DNA from: Mucilaginibacter daejeonensis | GTDB taxonomy: Bacteria > Bacteroidota > Bacteroidia > Sphingobacteriales > Sphingobacteriaceae | Reading direction: 5' to 3' | Length of the DNA stretch: 64,000 nucleotides | Assembly: GCF_020783335.1 (NCBI RefSeq) | Contig: NZ_CP086068.1 | Location: forward strand, 3,844,001 to 3,908,000 | Shown: one piece after another, positions 20,384 to 29,781 of the stretch | How the letters are laid out: the number at the start of each line of letters is the position of its first letter | Position numbering within the stretch: the first letter of the stretch is position 1 | Translations under genes and position numbers: made by a program | The notes under the pieces: model-generated | The model's database searches: none | Seen by the model: only the letters and a program-made list of their open reading frames with translations | Told to the model about the DNA's origin: nothing

Positions 20384-21322
20384 ATGCATCTCCTGATCGC
20401 CAACCTGTTCACGTTCAAATTCTTTGTGCTTTTTTCGCTCATAGCGGCAACTATGATCGTACATTACCGGGGTAAGGTACGTTACAAGTTCCTACGCCAG
20501 CTGGGCGATCACTCTACCTTCATGGCGCCGATCAACGTACCTATGTATGCCTTGTCGGGGGTGGAGAACAAACCTTACATCAGCAGCTCTTACTTCCCGC
20601 AGCTGCAATTACTCAAAGAGAATTGGGAGACCATTCGGGATGAGGCCATCTTGCTTGAAAAAAGCGAACTGATCAAAGGTTCGGACCAATACAACGATGC
20701 CGGGTTCAACTCATTTTTCAGGCGTGGCTGGAAACGTTTCTATTTAAAGTGGTATGGCGATTTTCACCCATCGGCTAAAAAGTACTGCCCCAAAACGGTC
20801 GAACTACTCAAGAACACGCCTAACATCAAGGCGGCCATGTTCGCGGTACTACCTGCGGGCAGCCAGTTGATGGAGCACCGTGACCCTTACGCCGGATCGT
20901 TACGATATCATTTAGGACTTATCACCCCCAACTCTGACCAATGCCACATTGTGGTGGATGGCCAAAGTTATGCCTGGAAAGATGGCGATGACGTACTGTT
21001 CGATGAGACCTATATTCATCATGCTGAGAATAAGACGGATAAGGATCGCCTCATCCTTTTTTGCGATGTGGAGCGCCCGGTAAAGACCTGGTTCGGACGT
21101 GCATGGAACAGCTTTTTCGGCTGGTTCGTGATGGCGTCGGCCGCATCGCCAAACATGGGCGAGGATAAGACCGGTAACATCAACAAAGCATTCCGGTACG
21201 TATATTCGATCAGGTTGGTAGGTAAACGCCTTAAAGCTTATAACGAGCGGCTGTACTATGCCGTTAAATATGCGCTGATGTTGCTGATCCTGTATGCTTT
21301 ATTCCTGAGACACCTGATCTAA
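20384..21322 (+). CDS. Aspartyl/asparaginyl beta-hydroxylase-type dioxygenase, LpxO-like
   Basis: 312 residues with a hydrophobic N-terminal helix (residues 8-25), a soluble domain and a hydrophobic C-terminal segment (292-308). The central domain is the Fe(II)/2-oxoglutarate fold: the HxD pair is in MEHRDPYAGSLRYHLGL, and the distal histidine in YIHHAENKTDKDR, followed by the 2-oxoglutarate-binding arginine. Size and membrane anchoring resemble LpxO, which 2-hydroxylates lipid A acyl chains at the inner membrane; a role in lipid modification is inferred, and peptide hydroxylation remains possible. lpxK lies about 7 kb away but is not linked in an operon. Confidence 0.8.
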   Translation: MHLLIANLFTFKFFVLFSLIAATMIVHYRGKVRYKFLRQLGDHSTFMAPINVPMYALSGVENKPYISSSYFPQLQLLKENWETIRDEAILLEKSELIKGSDQYNDAGFNSFFRRGWKRFYLKWYGDFHPSAKKYCPKTVELLKNTPNIKAAMFAVLPAGSQLMEHRDPYAGSLRYHLGLITPNSDQCHIVVDGQSYAWKDGDDVLFDETYIHHAENKTDKDRLILFCDVERPVKTWFGRAWNSFFGWFVMASAASPNMGEDKTGNINKAFRYVYSIRLVGKRLKAYNERLYYAVKYALMLLILYALFLRHLI

Positions 21323-21357
21323 CATTAGCTTAATGAAATAATAGCTAACTTTACTAC

Positions 21358-22284
21358 ATGGGCCACGATCATTCGCACGCACACCACCATCATGACCACG
21401 GTCCGCAAAAGCTGGATCATTTGAACACTGCCTTTATCGTAGGCATCGTGCTCAACTCGGCCTTTGTGGTGGTAGAGGCTGCGGTGGGATTGATCTACGG
21501 TTCGCTATCCTTACTGACCGATGCTGGCCATAACCTGAGTGATGTAGCCAGCCTGGCCCTCGCCCTATTGGCTTTCAAGCTATCTAAAATGAAGGCGAGT
21601 GATACTTATACTTATGGTTTCAGGCGTTCTACCATCGTGGTGTCACTGCTTAACGCGGTGATACTGGTAGCAGCAGTAGGTATCATTGCTTATGAGGCCA
21701 TTTTAAGGATCGGGCATCCTCAGCCTATACCGGGTGTTACTGTGGCCTGGGTAGCCTTTGCCGGAATATTGGTGAATGGCGTTACCGCATGGCTATTCAT
21801 GAAGGACAAAGAGAAGGACCTCAACGTTAAAGGCGCTTACATGCACATGGCGGTTGATGCACTGGTATCGTTAGGTGTGGTGGTATCGGGGTTGATCATC
21901 TACTTTACCCACTGGTACTGGATCGATAGCGTGGTTAGCCTCATTATCGTGGTGGTGATCATGCTGGGTACTTGGCGCCTGCTGATGGATAGCATTCGTT
22001 TGGAATTTGACGGGGTACCCGACGGTATCAAGATCAATGAGATCAGATCTGAGCTACTCAAAGCCAAGGGAGTGCTTGATGTACATCACTTACACGTTTG
22101 GGCGCTCAGCACTACTGAGAATGCGCTTACCGCCCACCTGGTGATCCCGCCCGACCAGTTCACCAACTTTGACCAGATCAAGAACGACCTGCGGCACCGA
22201 TTGCTGCACCTGGATATCCACCATAGCACATTTGAGCCTGAGTTCGCTACCGAACAGTGTGAGGCTAAACAATGTACCCTTTAG
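21358..22284 (+). CDS. Cation diffusion facilitator (Zn/Co/Cd exporter)
   Basis: 308 residues. A His-rich N-terminus (GHDHSHAHHHHDHG) precedes six predicted membrane helices. The transport-site pairs are seen in helix 2 (HNLSDVASL) and helix 5 (HMAVDALVSL), the HxxxD arrangement typical of CzcD/ZitB-type zinc exporters. A C-terminal cytoplasmic ferredoxin-like domain ends with a Cys-rich tail (EQCEAKQCTL). It exports divalent metal in exchange for protons. It follows the LpxO-like gene by 35 bp and may share its transcript. Confidence 0.93.
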   Translation: MGHDHSHAHHHHDHGPQKLDHLNTAFIVGIVLNSAFVVVEAAVGLIYGSLSLLTDAGHNLSDVASLALALLAFKLSKMKASDTYTYGFRRSTIVVSLLNAVILVAAVGIIAYEAILRIGHPQPIPGVTVAWVAFAGILVNGVTAWLFMKDKEKDLNVKGAYMHMAVDALVSLGVVVSGLIIYFTHWYWIDSVVSLIIVVVIMLGTWRLLMDSIRLEFDGVPDGIKINEIRSELLKAKGVLDVHHLHVWALSTTENALTAHLVIPPDQFTNFDQIKNDLRHRLLHLDIHHSTFEPEFATEQCEAKQCTL

Positions 22285-22295
22285 ATCCATATCAT

Positions 22296-22328
22296 AAAAA
22301 AGCCCCGAACGTGATGTTCGGGGCTTTT
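22296..22328. terminator. Bidirectional terminator
   Basis: A 14-bp stem AAAAAGCCCCGAAC/GTTCGGGGCTTTTT with a short loop between the cation exporter (plus) and the DUF5606 gene (minus), with A and T runs that serve both directions. Confidence 0.9.
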
Positions 22329-22331
22329 TGC

Positions 22332-22835
22332 TTATTTTTTGGCTGCGGCCTTCTTTTTCTTGGCCGGTGCCGGAGCTTCTTCCTCAGTTGCGGGTTCTGC
22401 GTTGGCAGGAGCTTCTTCAACAGCGGGCTCTTCTGCTACCGGTGCGGCGGTCTCTTCGGTAACAAAGATCGGCATATCCTTCAGGATGTAGTACCATGAA
22501 AGGATCTTCTTCATGTCCGAAGCGTATACCTTCTCTTCATCGTGATCAGGTGCTACCTCTCTAAAGAATTCGCGGAGTGCTTTACCATCTGCTTTGGCAT
22601 CAGGTACGTTGGCCGCTGTTTTGATGCGCTCAAAAACATCGGTCAGTTTGATATCGTCGTAGTCGCCAAAAATGGTGATCTCATCCAAAGCGGCCAGCTT
22701 GGCGGTGCTCAGGTTAGCTACCAGTTTAGTTTTTTTGTCATCAAGGCTTTCCAACACAAAACCTGTCTTGTTCTGTGCCAGTGCCTTCCACAGACCGGGT
22801 TTGCCGGCTACTGATACGATCGCTTGTAAGTTCAT
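22332..22835 (-). CDS. DUF5606-type conserved Bacteroidota protein
   Basis: 167 residues. The N-terminal 130 residues (opening MNLQAIVSVAGKPGLWK) match a conserved Bacteroidota-specific family, DUF5606, of unknown role; the fold begins like a small beta barrel and ends with a helical part (DMKKILSWYYIL). The remaining tail is a low-complexity Ala/Pro/Glu stretch that ends in a lysine-rich run (AKKKKAAAKK), which could bind nucleic acid or membranes. It lies 76 bp after the cyclophilin gene on the same strand and is probably co-transcribed. Confidence 0.85.
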   Translation of the reverse strand: MNLQAIVSVAGKPGLWKALAQNKTGFVLESLDDKKTKLVANLSTAKLAALDEITIFGDYDDIKLTDVFERIKTAANVPDAKADGKALREFFREVAPDHDEEKVYASDMKKILSWYYILKDMPIFVTEETAAPVAEEPAVEEAPANAEPATEEEAPAPAKKKKAAAKK

Positions 22836-22911
22836 TTATGTTAACGTTCAAAGGTCGGTGGCCCAAGTCAAAGAACTGCTGCTCTGTGTCAAGGCCACCA
22901 ACGGCCTTTAT

Positions 22912-23349
22912 CTATTCTTCTATTACTTCTACGCTGGTGATCTTGTCACCCTGACGGATAGCATCAACTACCTCTACGTTATCGATCACTTTGCCAAAGC
23001 AAGTGTGGTTACGGTCAAGGTGAGCGGTGTTATCGCGGCTGTGGCAAATAAAGAACTGTGAGCTGCCGGTGTTACGGCCAGCGTGCGCCATTGACAGTAC
23101 GCCACGGTCATGGTATTGGTTACCACCGGTCAGTTCGCAATCTATGCGTTTGCCTGAACCACCTGCACCGGTACCGGTAGGGTCGCCGCCTTGTATCACA
23201 AAGTTAGGGATCACACGGTGAAAGGTAACACCATTGTAAAAGCCTTCTTTAGCCAGGTTAATAAAATTAGCCACGGTGTTAGGGGCATCAGCATCGTAAA
23301 ACTCGATGGTCATGTCACCTTTTTCGGTTCTCATTATTGCTTTGCTCAT
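22912..23349 (-). CDS. Peptidyl-prolyl cis-trans isomerase, cyclophilin type
   Basis: 145 residues, a minimal cyclophilin that accelerates proline isomerisation during folding. Diagnostic segments are FHRVIPNFVIQGGDPTGTG (with the catalytic arginine) and SQFFICH, followed by HLDRNHTCFGKVI. There is no signal peptide, so it is cytoplasmic. It opens a two-gene leftward unit with the DUF5606 gene. Confidence 0.95.
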   Translation of the reverse strand: MSKAIMRTEKGDMTIEFYDADAPNTVANFINLAKEGFYNGVTFHRVIPNFVIQGGDPTGTGAGGSGKRIDCELTGGNQYHDRGVLSMAHAGRNTGSSQFFICHSRDNTAHLDRNHTCFGKVIDNVEVVDAIRQGDKITSVEVIEE

Positions 23350-23450
23350 AATTTTTTGAGTTTTATAAAGATGGCAAAGTTAAACATTTTGGCCATTACC
23401 GTGAACTTATAATAGTTTATGTGATCTATCGTTATATTTAGCGATCCGGT

Positions 23451-24704
23451 ATGAGGTTACTTACTGCTTTCGTGCTTTTGCTCATGCCCCTGCTTGGCAG
23501 GGCATCGTCTATCCTGTTACCTATGGACGCGGTGCAAAAGGACCATTTGAAAGCCTACGGCATCGCCTTTTGGACACTTAAGAACGGAGAGGAAGTGAAC
23601 TGGCTGCTCAACTATCGGGGCGGTAGCTTCTTGTCTAAGTACAGCAAACCTCTGGAAGATGAATGTAAGATACGTGGGGTAAGCTACGAGGTATTGCCCG
23701 ATGCCAAGGTGAACAGCGTGCTGACCGAAGTAAGCGAGGCCTCCGTGAACATGGATGTGGTGAAGTTGGAAAAAGCGCCCAAAATGGCCGTTTACTCTCC
23801 CAAGAACAAACTCCCCTGGGATGACGCCGTGACCATGGTACTCAAATATGCCGAGATACCCTATGATGTATTGTATGATGAGGAAGTGATACGTGGCGAC
23901 CTTTCCAAATACGATTGGCTGCACATGCACCATGAGGACTTTACGGGTCAGTACAGTAAATTTTATAGCAACTTTCGTTACCAGCAATGGTACCAGGATG
24001 ATGTACGCGGCCAGGAGGCCATGGCGCATAAATTAGGTTTTAAAAAGGTGTCGCAAATGAAGCTGGCCGTGGTGCAGCACATTCATGATTTCTGTAGTAA
24101 TGGAGGCTTTTTATTCGCTATGTGTTCGGGTACCGACACGTTCGATATAGCGGCCGCGGCATCGAACACTGACATTTGCGAAAGCATGTTCGACGGTGAT
24201 GCGGCCGATCAGCGGGCGCAAAGCAAACTCGACTTCGGACAAACGTTCGCGTTCCAGAACTTCAATTTGGATATGAACCCAATGTCGCACCAATTTAGCG
24301 ACATTGATATGACCATGACCCGCCAGGTGCAGCGCGATCAGGACTTTTTTACCCTATTCGATTTCTCGGCCAAATGGGACGTAGTGCCCAGTATGCTTAC
24401 CCAGAACCACGACAAGGTGATCAAGGGCTTTATGGGCCTCACCACCGCCTATAACAAGAACCGCATTAAACCGGGGGTGACCATTATGGGCGAGATGAAG
24501 ACCAGAAATGAGGCCCGCTACATTCATGGCGAGTTCGGTAAAGGGCAGTGGACCTTTTATGGCGGCCACGATCCCGAAGATTATCAACACGCAGTTGGCG
24601 ATCCTCCTACCGACCTGAAGCTGCATCCCAACTCTCCCGGCTACCGGTTGATCCTTAACAATGTGTTGTTCCCTGCTGCCAAGAAAAAGAAGCAGAAGAC
24701 CTGA
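23451..24704 (+). CDS. Conserved secreted Bacteroidota protein, often mislabelled asparagine synthetase B
   Basis: 417 residues with a signal peptide (to about residue 19, GRASS). Databases commonly call close relatives 'asparagine synthetase B', but no N-terminal cysteine glutaminase motif or PP-loop SGGxDS motif is visible here. The visible body alternates short helices and strands; segments such as VYSPKNKLPWDDAVTMVLKY, WLHMHHEDFTGQYSKFY and the C-terminal GKGQWTFYGGHDPEDYQ resemble glutamine-amidotransferase-like or DUF4159-type flavodoxin-like folds. It is expected to be periplasmic or surface-exposed. The function is not known. Confidence 0.75.
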   Translation: MRLLTAFVLLLMPLLGRASSILLPMDAVQKDHLKAYGIAFWTLKNGEEVNWLLNYRGGSFLSKYSKPLEDECKIRGVSYEVLPDAKVNSVLTEVSEASVNMDVVKLEKAPKMAVYSPKNKLPWDDAVTMVLKYAEIPYDVLYDEEVIRGDLSKYDWLHMHHEDFTGQYSKFYSNFRYQQWYQDDVRGQEAMAHKLGFKKVSQMKLAVVQHIHDFCSNGGFLFAMCSGTDTFDIAAAASNTDICESMFDGDAADQRAQSKLDFGQTFAFQNFNLDMNPMSHQFSDIDMTMTRQVQRDQDFFTLFDFSAKWDVVPSMLTQNHDKVIKGFMGLTTAYNKNRIKPGVTIMGEMKTRNEARYIHGEFGKGQWTFYGGHDPEDYQHAVGDPPTDLKLHPNSPGYRLILNNVLFPAAKKKKQKT

Positions 24705-24768
24705 TGAAATGGGCAAGTATTTGATAATATCGAATAAGATATTTATCATTGAATAAAACAGCCGCCTT

Positions 24769-24954
24769 ATGAACATCCTCTCTGTCCTACTGGTCATTTA
24801 TCTTTACATCATTGTCAGATATTGCGTTAGTAATGTGGTAAGAGATGCTCGCATTACGACCACGCAGTACACCCTATGGTTATTAGCCATCATATTCTTA
24901 CCTTTTTTGGGCTATATACTTTATCTCCGTTGGCTATCACAGAAGTTAGCTTAG
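24769..24954 (+). CDS. Small two-helix membrane protein, PLDc_N-like
   Basis: 61 residues with two hydrophobic helices (about 3-22 and 35-53) separated by a polar loop (VRDARITTTQYT). Length, helix spacing and the ending LRWLSQKLA resemble the phospholipase-D-nuclease N-terminal (PLDc_N) domain found as free-standing small proteins. Coding potential is inferred from this shape; no downstream partner shares the strand. Confidence 0.55.
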   Translation: MNILSVLLVIYLYIIVRYCVSNVVRDARITTTQYTLWLLAIIFLPFLGYILYLRWLSQKLA

Positions 24955-24978
24955 GAGCAGATCAACGAACCTCAGCTT

Positions 24979-27033
24979 TTAATTATAGAACGTCCAGCTC
25001 ACACCGAACTTGAGTTGCTTGTCGGGCATGGGGTAGCGGTTCACGGTGTAGTACCCGTTGCTTTGCAGGCCCTGATTGGCATAGTCATACATGATAAAAA
25101 GGTTGGTACGGAATAGCGTGGCCTTTATGTACGGCGTGATCACCGGGTAGGTATAGAACGATAGGTCGGCACTGTTATAGAACTGACCTATGCCAATGGC
25201 GTAATTAGGCGCCTGGTAACGGGTATTGTAGCGTACGTTAACGCCCATGGCAGCATCCAGTACCTTGAAGAACATTTTGGTGTAGCAGAAATTAAAGTAG
25301 TTGTACAGCTGCGGCGTACGAATAGTGCTTTGGTAATCAGACTGCTGGTACACCAGGTAATCCTCAAAATGCCAGCGGCCAAAGTCAAAACGTTTACCGG
25401 CAGCAAGCTTGAGCAGGTTCATAGGCGAATTGAGCTGCGCGGGTGCTGCGTCTATCCCACCCGGGGTTTGTGAGGCGAAGTACTGATAACCGCTTATCAA
25501 AAAGTACTCGGCCTTTACATCGAACTTATATTTATCATTGATGTAATTGAAAGAGAAGTTATTGATCTGCTGCTTGCCTATGTCGGTATTGGTGTAAACG
25601 TAGTGGTTCGATATCCAGTTCTTGAAGATCAGCGGGGCTTCGTTATTTTGAGCATAGGCCCCTAAAATGATCTTGCCTGCACGCTGACCGCCGGCCAGGG
25701 TAAGCTTGGCATCGTACAAATAATCGCCAAAGTTATAACCGGTCACCACCTGCTGGAAATCACCATCAAGCAATACGCGGTCGCTGAAGCGGTAGCTGAA
25801 CTTAGCGTTCAGTTTGATGTTCTGGTAGGTCTTGCCCTGCACGCGGCGCACCTGATCACGCAGGTTGTTCACCAGCGAGTCGTTCACGTACTGGTTAAAG
25901 TGGAACAGGTCGTGGGTAAGACCAACGTCCAATTTCACTTCGTTCTTCACAAAGCTTACCGAGCGGCCTCTCAAATAAAAACTGTACGAGAACTCGTTAC
26001 GGAAACTGGTGACCGCGATAGAATCCTGCGAGATGTCGTTGTTAAAATAGTAATCAGGGAAGGCCTTATACGTATCTGGCTCGTTTTGCCTGAACCTGTA
26101 CTTTTGAATGTTGTAGAAAAAGGTATGAGCCACGCGCTGGGTAGGCAATATCTTGGCTACCTCCTTACTGGCCGATTGTATGGTATCGATGCGGCCCACG
26201 TAATAGAATTGCTTCAGATAGAAACCATTATTGCGGTGATTGGTGTACGAGTTGTTCAATCGTACGGCTTCCTGCTGCTTATCAAGCGAGCCGGTGGTGA
26301 ATACACTTTCATTCAATATGGCGCCACTTTCCGGGGTGCGGATGTTGTTGAAGAACAAAGTCCCTAACAAGTTATATCGCTTGCCCTTCGACTCATACCA
26401 GGTAGAGATGGCCGCATTCAGGTCGCTCACGTTCTGCCTGCGGTAATAACCGCGCGACCCGGTATTGTTGAAGTTGACCGTAAAGTTCCAGTTAGGCTTG
26501 ATGTTCTGCGTGTGCACCATCCTGAACACCTGATCTGCATTGGAGTTACTGAATGCGCCGCTAAAGAAGGAAAGGTTGGTATAAGCCACCCTGGCGCGGT
26601 AGTAATTGACATCCTGCGGACCCATCATGTACACATCAAGCGAGTGCAGGCCAACATCGAAACCCACCGTTTTGGCCGGCTCGAAGAGTAATGCGCGTTG
26701 CGGCAAACCCGTATTACCTAAGTGGATACGCGGACTGCGCGGTTGCATCAGCGCAGTGTAGTTCTCAAAGTTGGTGAGGCCGGTATCGATAGGGAACACC
26801 TGCGTACTATCGTTGAGTAAACGCTCATTGGTCACCTTCACATACTTGGCACTGTAGATCACGGTATCCTTATCACCTTCCAATCGCTTGCGCACGCTAT
26901 CGATGGATTGCGCCGGGCGCGCACCACGCAAGGTATCGGTACCGTAAGGCACATCAGGTATCTGTGCAAATGCCGTATGCCCCAGCGCGGCCAGCAGCAA
27001 CGTTAAAAAAAAGTATTTCAGCCCTTTGAGCAT
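24979..27033 (-). CDS. Putative outer membrane porin
   Basis: 684 residues from the ATG complementary to 27031-27033, chosen because a signal peptide starts there (MLKGLKYFFLTLLLAALGHTAFAQ); the open frame extends 19 codons farther through a hairpin. After a 100-residue N-terminal region the protein is an array of amphipathic strands with many Tyr/Phe/Asn residues and ends with an aromatic residue pair (SWTFYN), as expected for an outer-membrane barrel. It matches the Bacteroidota 'putative porin' family (PF14121). The substrate is unknown. Confidence 0.85.
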   Translation of the reverse strand: MLKGLKYFFLTLLLAALGHTAFAQIPDVPYGTDTLRGARPAQSIDSVRKRLEGDKDTVIYSAKYVKVTNERLLNDSTQVFPIDTGLTNFENYTALMQPRSPRIHLGNTGLPQRALLFEPAKTVGFDVGLHSLDVYMMGPQDVNYYRARVAYTNLSFFSGAFSNSNADQVFRMVHTQNIKPNWNFTVNFNNTGSRGYYRRQNVSDLNAAISTWYESKGKRYNLLGTLFFNNIRTPESGAILNESVFTTGSLDKQQEAVRLNNSYTNHRNNGFYLKQFYYVGRIDTIQSASKEVAKILPTQRVAHTFFYNIQKYRFRQNEPDTYKAFPDYYFNNDISQDSIAVTSFRNEFSYSFYLRGRSVSFVKNEVKLDVGLTHDLFHFNQYVNDSLVNNLRDQVRRVQGKTYQNIKLNAKFSYRFSDRVLLDGDFQQVVTGYNFGDYLYDAKLTLAGGQRAGKIILGAYAQNNEAPLIFKNWISNHYVYTNTDIGKQQINNFSFNYINDKYKFDVKAEYFLISGYQYFASQTPGGIDAAPAQLNSPMNLLKLAAGKRFDFGRWHFEDYLVYQQSDYQSTIRTPQLYNYFNFCYTKMFFKVLDAAMGVNVRYNTRYQAPNYAIGIGQFYNSADLSFYTYPVITPYIKATLFRTNLFIMYDYANQGLQSNGYYTVNRYPMPDKQLKFGVSWTFYN

Positions 27034-27049
27034 TGAGTGTATCTGTGAA

Positions 27050-27087
27050 CCAGCAAGGTCCTCTCGTAATGGAGAGAACCTTGCTGG
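27050..27087 (-). terminator. Hairpin between the pnp/lpxK unit and the porin gene
   Basis: A 10-bp perfect stem CCAGCAAGGT/ACCTTGCTGG continued by CTCTC/GAGAG encloses a small loop. A second small hairpin (CTCCCC/GGGGAG, 27107-27121) lies nearer the upstream stop codon. There is no T run, so termination is likely but not certain. Confidence 0.5.
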
Positions 27088-27134
27088 CATCTAATTCATT
27101 ATGTATCTCCCCACCGGGGAGGATCAGTAGTGGG

Positions 27135-27950
27135 CTATGATCCTGCGATCAGTTCCTTCATGATAAAGGTCAGATCAGGTTCGGCGTTATTGGCCACCTC
27201 AATGATCTCCTCTATCGATACCGGCTTCAACTGATCAGGGAAACCCTCATCGGTCAATACCGAAATAGCGAACACCGGCAAACCCATGTGGTTAGCCACG
27301 ATCACCTCGGGTGCGGTACTCATCCCCACGGCATCGCCACCAATGATGCGCAGGTAACGGTATTCGGCCCTGGTCTCGAGGTTAGGTCCCATAACCGCTA
27401 CATAAACTCCTCGATGGCAGGTAATATTGTTGTCGGCAGCGATCTGTAATGCTTTTTGTACCAGGCCAAGGTCATAAGGCTCGCTCATGTCTGGAAAACG
27501 TGGGCCTAACTCGTCATGATTGGTACCCACCAGCGGGTTGGTAGGCTGCAGATTAATGTGATCATCGATCACCATCAGGTCGCCTTTTTTAAAGGCCGGG
27601 TTAAGCGCACCGCTGGCGTTGGATACGAACAGGGTTTTAATGCCCAGCATCTTCATCACCCTCACCGGGAAGGTGATCTGCTGCATGCTGTAACCTTCGT
27701 AATAGTGCAGGCGGCCTTGCATGGCCACCACTTTTTTACCGGCCAGTTCGCCAAATATCAAACGGCCCGAGTGGAACTCCAGCGTTGATATAGGAAAGCC
27801 CGGGATGTTGGAATAAGGTAACTGCTTTTCAACGGCTATCTCTTTTACCAGCCCGCCAAGGCCAGTGCCTAAAATGATCCCAACTTCGGGTTCAAAGTCG
27901 CCTATGCGGCTTTTTATATAGGATGCGGTACGTTCAATACTGTCTAACAT
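27135..27950 (-). CDS. Purine nucleoside phosphorylase
   Basis: 271 residues from the ATG complementary to 27948-27950; an earlier in-frame start would overlap lpxK by 53 bp instead of 17. Class I trimeric PNP splits inosine/guanosine with phosphate into base plus ribose-1-phosphate in purine salvage. Diagnostic segments are IILGTGLGGL (phosphate loop), GRLHYYEGY, VSNASGALNP (usually NAAGG) and VGMSTAPEVIVANHMGL. It overlaps the end of lpxK and is co-transcribed with it. Confidence 0.95.
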   Translation of the reverse strand: MLDSIERTASYIKSRIGDFEPEVGIILGTGLGGLVKEIAVEKQLPYSNIPGFPISTLEFHSGRLIFGELAGKKVVAMQGRLHYYEGYSMQQITFPVRVMKMLGIKTLFVSNASGALNPAFKKGDLMVIDDHINLQPTNPLVGTNHDELGPRFPDMSEPYDLGLVQKALQIAADNNITCHRGVYVAVMGPNLETRAEYRYLRIIGGDAVGMSTAPEVIVANHMGLPVFAISVLTDEGFPDQLKPVSIEEIIEVANNAEPDLTFIMKELIAGS

Positions 27951-28977
27951 AGTTCTGTATGGTTTCGTTAAATCGCTTTTCAGCATCGTTCAAGAACATA
28001 ACACCGATAGGCAGCACATAGATAGGTAAAGCCTCCACATGCGGCAATAATTCGGGCTGGCGCAGGCGTTGGGCATCCTTTTCGGTAGTGATGACCATGG
28101 TGCCCGGCGGGGCGTTATGTTGCAGATCTGCTGCAAGTTTAGTAATATTTTTTAAGCTGAACTGATGGTGGTCAGGATAATTATGATGCACCACCTCAAG
28201 CTGCAAGTAATTTAAATGACCGATCAGCGGATCGGAGTTGGCAATACCCGTCAGCACAAATATCTTGCTTCCGGCGGGCGGTAGTTCACCTTTCCTTTTA
28301 CCATATATATCCTGCAAAGGCATATAGCTGATGGACGTAAAGTATACCTGCTGGTAGCTTAAAGGTTTTAATTTTTGCAAAGCTTTTTGCTGCTGCACCT
28401 CGGTAAGATTAGCCGGGCACTTGGTCACCACCAGCACATCGGCGCGGTAGCGGCCCACGAACGGCTCGCGCAGGTTGCCTGCCGGTAGTAATAGCTGCGG
28501 CCCGCTTAGCCGTCCGTGATCAAAAAGCAAAAGGCTGAACCCCGGCTTAACGGCGCGGTGCTGGTAAGCATCATCAAGCAGCACCACATCGTGCTGTGGC
28601 AATAACCGCTCAATGCCTACGGTGCGTTTCTCGCAAACGGCGACGGTAACATCAGGGAACTTTTGCTTGAATTGAGCCGGTTCGTCGCCCAGTTCGGTGG
28701 CACCCGTGATCGCATCGGCCAAAACAAAGCCTTTGGTAGCACGGCCATAACCGCGGCTCAGGGTAGCCAAACGGTGATCGTTCTTAAGCATCCTGATCAG
28801 GTATTCGGTCATGGGACTTTTACCTGCGCCCCCAACATCAAGGTTACCTACGCTGATCACCGGCTTGGTATACGATCGGCTCTCGAACAGCCCGGCATCA
28901 TACAGCCAGTTGCGCATCATCACCACCAGGCCGTAAACTATGGAGAAAGGGAGTAGTAACCACCGCAAATACTTCAT
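27934..28977 (-). CDS. lpxK: Tetraacyldisaccharide 4'-kinase
   Basis: 347 residues. It phosphorylates the 4' position of the lipid A disaccharide at the inner membrane, the sixth step of the Raetz pathway. An N-terminal hydrophobic helix (WLLLPFSIVYGLVVMMRNWL) anchors it; the Walker A loop is GNLDVGGAGKSPMTEYL, and Walker B lies in VVLLDDAYQHRAV. C-terminal residues such as FLNDAEKRF are typical. Its 3' end overlaps the purine nucleoside phosphorylase gene by 17 bp, a pairing seen in other Sphingobacteriaceae but with no obvious metabolic reason. Confidence 0.95.
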   Translation of the reverse strand: MKYLRWLLLPFSIVYGLVVMMRNWLYDAGLFESRSYTKPVISVGNLDVGGAGKSPMTEYLIRMLKNDHRLATLSRGYGRATKGFVLADAITGATELGDEPAQFKQKFPDVTVAVCEKRTVGIERLLPQHDVVLLDDAYQHRAVKPGFSLLLFDHGRLSGPQLLLPAGNLREPFVGRYRADVLVVTKCPANLTEVQQQKALQKLKPLSYQQVYFTSISYMPLQDIYGKRKGELPPAGSKIFVLTGIANSDPLIGHLNYLQLEVVHHNYPDHHQFSLKNITKLAADLQHNAPPGTMVITTEKDAQRLRQPELLPHVEALPIYVLPIGVMFLNDAEKRFNETIQNYVRQY

Positions 28978-28994
28978 AATCGATTTTGGACCGC

Positions 28995-29026
28995 TAAAGA
29001 TACGTAATTACGGATGGGAGACGCAA
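28995..29026 (-). promoter_or_regulatory. Possible lpxK promoter
   Basis: On the minus strand TTG, a 21-nt spacer and TATCTTTA (one mismatch to TAnnTTTG) lie just before the lpxK start codon. Spacing is 1-2 nt longer than ideal. Confidence 0.4.
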
Positions 29027-29074
29027 TAAGCGCCGGTTACTTGAACAGAAAGAAAGTCAGGAAAGGAGGCTTAT

Positions 29075-29617
29075 TTAGAAAACGAACTTATCCTCAGCCT
29101 TAGAGGCGTTACGGCGACCTTCGTCACACACCTCGAAATAAAAGAAATCGCTCACGTGGCGGGGTGATCGCAGGCCGTTCACATCCTGATCGTTATACAT
29201 CACCTTTTGTATGCCATACTTAGCCGACTGACCACCTTTTTGAAAATACGAGATCTTGATCACATGCTCATAACTACCGGTAGGGTTAAAAGTTACCGGG
29301 AACGTACCAGGTGATTGCTTATAACCGGCCTGTAATTTGGCCACACCCAGATCTATTTTTAACTTCTGCAACGCCTCATCCATATCGGCATCGGCCTCGC
29401 CGTAGCAGATCACTGAGTAAGGTTTATCATAAGCGTTCTTACTCACTTTGATCTTAGCTTTGATCTCCTTGCCACCCGTTTTGATCACGATATCGCTGGT
29501 GTCTTTATACAAGTTATATACACGGTCAACATCAAGTTCCGGACCAGCAGTCTTGGTTTGAGCCACAGCTACGTTGATCAATAAAAAACCAATGATGATG
29601 AAGCAGATGTTTTTCAT
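29075..29617 (-). CDS. Secreted protein of unknown function, paralogue A
   Basis: 180 residues with a signal peptide ending near AVAQ (residue 19). The mature part has the pattern DVDRVYNLYKDTSDIVIK, GKEIKAKIKVSKNAYDKPY, KLQAGYK, KISYFQKGGQSAKYGIQK and SDFFYFEVCDEG. These landmarks recur in the same order in the next gene (29782-30318), so the two are tandem duplicates. No catalytic motif is evident. Expected location is periplasm or outside the cell. Confidence 0.7.
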   Translation of the reverse strand: MKNICFIIIGFLLINVAVAQTKTAGPELDVDRVYNLYKDTSDIVIKTGGKEIKAKIKVSKNAYDKPYSVICYGEADADMDEALQKLKIDLGVAKLQAGYKQSPGTFPVTFNPTGSYEHVIKISYFQKGGQSAKYGIQKVMYNDQDVNGLRSPRHVSDFFYFEVCDEGRRNASKAEDKFVF

Positions 29618-29781
29618 GTAACGACCTTGTGCATGTTGTTGAACACTGTTCGAATATACAGCATAACCGCCTAACTATCTAAAATATTGTAACAGATAGA
29701 TAATATGATCGCCGATCTTTCGTAAAAATAAAGTTTTGCTTAACAAATATTACAGATCAATGAGTTGAGCACACCTGTAGG

